Source of the DNA: Oreohelix idahoensis
Taxonomy: Eukaryota; Mollusca; Gastropoda; Stylommatophora; Oreohelicidae
Length of the DNA stretch: 64,000 nt
Reading direction: 5' to 3'
NCBI GenBank assembly: GCA_024509875.1
Contig: JAMPIV010012152.1
Coordinates: 129,501-193,500, forward strand
Position 1 is the first letter of the stretch. Every line of letters starts with the position of its first letter. The notes under the pieces are model-generated. The model did no database searches. It saw nothing but the letters and a program-made list of their open reading frames with translations, and was not told the origin of the DNA. Position numbers and translations under genes: made by a program. This document shows, in pieces, positions 58,701 through 61,700 of the stretch.

Positions 58701-61700
58701 AGTGTCTTTTCACAATCCACAAATCCAATATAGCTGGAGATTAAAGACGTAATCATCAGTCTCACTGTTGTCCTTTCTGTTCCCTGTGGAGCAGAGGCCT
58801 TTAGCAAATTCATGCCAAGCCTTCGACTGTACCATTCATTTAAGATCTTTGTATGTCTTAATTATCTCTTTCATGCCATATATTCTAGGTGCTCAATCTG
58901 AAATTTTCCTAGAAGACAAAAAAATGTTGAGTCAGCAGCCTACGTGTCTTTCTGCTTTCTCTGGTCATAAACCTCTTTCCTAGAGGTGGTTTTTAGTCAC
59001 AATTTTAAAAGACACTAAAAAAAATTAAAAAAACAGATTAAACACAAAGTATTTAAACAAAAAAAAAAAAACCAGGATTGACATCTGACCTTCTGAGCAC
59101 AGTAAATAGCTCTGATTGTTTTGTTCTTGTTCATGTGCGCTGAGTGAAGAGCCAAGGAACTGTAGCCCATGGCTACCCATGGCTCCACTGCTTGTTCAGA
59201 CACTGACATTAATTTCTGGGCAAGTCTATGGACAGAACATTCAACCACGTTTTAGAATTACAACAGTCGACCTAGTCTCAGATTTACAATATATAAGCCA
59301 TTCTCAGATTTACACTATTTAACCAATTCTCAGATTTATAACATTCGACCAATGCTTAGATTTACAATAATCCACCAATTTTCAGATTTACAATGTCTAA
59401 TCAATTCTCAGATTTACAATATTCAACCAATTCTCAGATTTACAATATTCAATTAATTCTCAGATTTACCCTATGTAACCCAATTCTCCGATTTACAATG
59501 TCTAACCAATTCTCAGATTTACAATATTCAACCAATTCTCACAATATCTGACAACTTCTCAGATTCATAACATTTACCCAATTCTCAGATTTACAATGTT
59601 TAACAAACTGTTAGTCAGCGGCCAATGACCAAAGAAGAAGTTTTCAAAACGTGGCTAGAATACTGGTGTATTGTGAAGCTGAAGCAGACAAAAATGTTTC
59701 GGTTCCAACTTCAGAGTTTGAAACCAACAGTGGTAAATTTAAAACAGCAACAAACAAGATTACTCACGTATGCAGATCTGCAGTCTTCTTTTCCTTGAAC
59801 AAGAGATAAGCATATATATCCATGTTCTTCAAACATAGAGGGTCAAGTATGTGAACCTAGGAGATACACAACAATTTATACATTACTTAAACTTCACCTC
59901 AACAATGCAAAAAAAACTCTGTAAGTGTTACAGGGATCTTTGAGGGGACAGAGAAAGAACAGGGAAACAGCTTCAAGTATGAATGTCATAAGGCGATTAA
60001 TATAAGATTGTGCATGAGGTATCTGAGAAAGGTTTTTTTTTTTTTTCCCGTACGCCCGCTAATACTCGAGGCGAAATCTCAGGTTATTATTAATGTCTAA
60101 CCTGAGACTGATTTTACGTGAGTATCCCTTTTTTTCTTGCACAGAGACAGGTGTCCCTCGCAATTCAGGCAGATACTCGCCGATTTTGGAGGTACCCATT
60201 AGAGCTGGGTCGGCTCAGGAGCCGCCAGTCCCTGGTCGACGACACTTCTTCAAGTGTCCTCGCCAGGTCTCGAGTTAATCCAGTCCAAATCTTGGTCGAT
60301 GAAAAATCTTCAAATGCCCTCCGCTCGGGTTTGATCCTGGATCACCCGGTCGCCAGCACGGTGTGGTAACCACTACGCTAGTGCGGCTCCCAGAAAGGTG
60401 GTTGAAGTAACAAGAAGAGACATGGTCCACAACCAGACGATACGTCAAGGACTAAGAACCCAACCCCTGCAGATCCAAGTAGAACAGTCCCAACTAAGAT
60501 GGTTTAACCATGTCTGCAGAATGGGAGAAGATCGGCTCCCACGGCAGGTATGGGAGGCTAAAAGCCAGAGATCCAGACCTCCAGGATGGCCCAGAGTCCA
60601 CTGGGAGGACAACATTAGACAATCTTTGAAGGACCAAGGACTAGAATGGAACCAGGCCAGGAGGAAGACAGCCGATAGGATAGTCTGGCGCTCTCTCTTC
60701 CAAACCTCTACTCCTCACGGTAGAAGAACTAGTAAGTAAGTAAGTAAGCATGAGGCTGGCAAACTCATCATGTCAAACAAATTGTTATACAAACAACAGC
60801 TGCAAGTACACACAATAATGATTTGGTGCATGCTTCCTGCCAAGATGTCAGATACAGGTGGTGGTTGCATGCTCCTTAAGGGGCAAATAGGGAAATGCTG
60901 ATGAATACAAACACACATGTGTACAGCAGTTAAGCAGTAAAAAAAAAACACATTTATCATTCTTGTTTTACACAACTCAGCAATGTGATACAGTATAAAT
61001 CAAACAATGTCAGCTTTATGTGTTAAATTATAAATCAAACAATGTCAGCTATATGTCTTAAATTATAAATCAAACAATGTCAGCTTTATGTCTTAAATTA
61101 TAAATCAAACAATGTCAGCTATATGTCTTAAATTATAAATCAAACAATGTCAGCTATATGTCTTAAATTATAAATCAAACAATGTCAGCTTTATGTCTTA
61201 AATTATAAATCAAACAATGTCAGCTTTATGTCTTAAATTATAAATCAAACAATGTCAGCTATATGTCTTAAATTATAAATCAAACAATGTCAGCTTTATG
61301 TCTTAAATTATAAATCAAACAATGTCAGCTTTATGTCTTAAATTATAAATCAAACAATGTCAGCTTTGTCTTAAATTATAAATCAAACAATGTCAGCTAT
61401 ATGTCTTAAATTATAAATCAAACAATGTCAGCTTTATGTCTTAAATTATAAATCAAACAATGTCAGCTTTATGTCTTAAATTATAAATCAAACAATGTCA
61501 GCTTTATGTCTTAAATTATAAATCAAACAATGTCAGCTTTATGTCTTAAATTATAAATCAAACAATGTCAGCTATATGTCTTAAATTATAAATCAAACAA
61601 TGTCAGCTTTATGTCTTAAATTATAAATCAAACAATGTCAGCTTTATGTCTTAAATTATAAATCAAACAATGTCAGCTTTATGTCTTAAATTATAAATCA

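Noticed and set aside
57865..58860. RTE pieces in opposite orientation, as possible twin priming
   Set aside because: The order is 3' part direct on the left and 5' part inverted on the right, with the ends facing the wrong way for twin priming; no target duplication was found. Two separate fragments are simpler.
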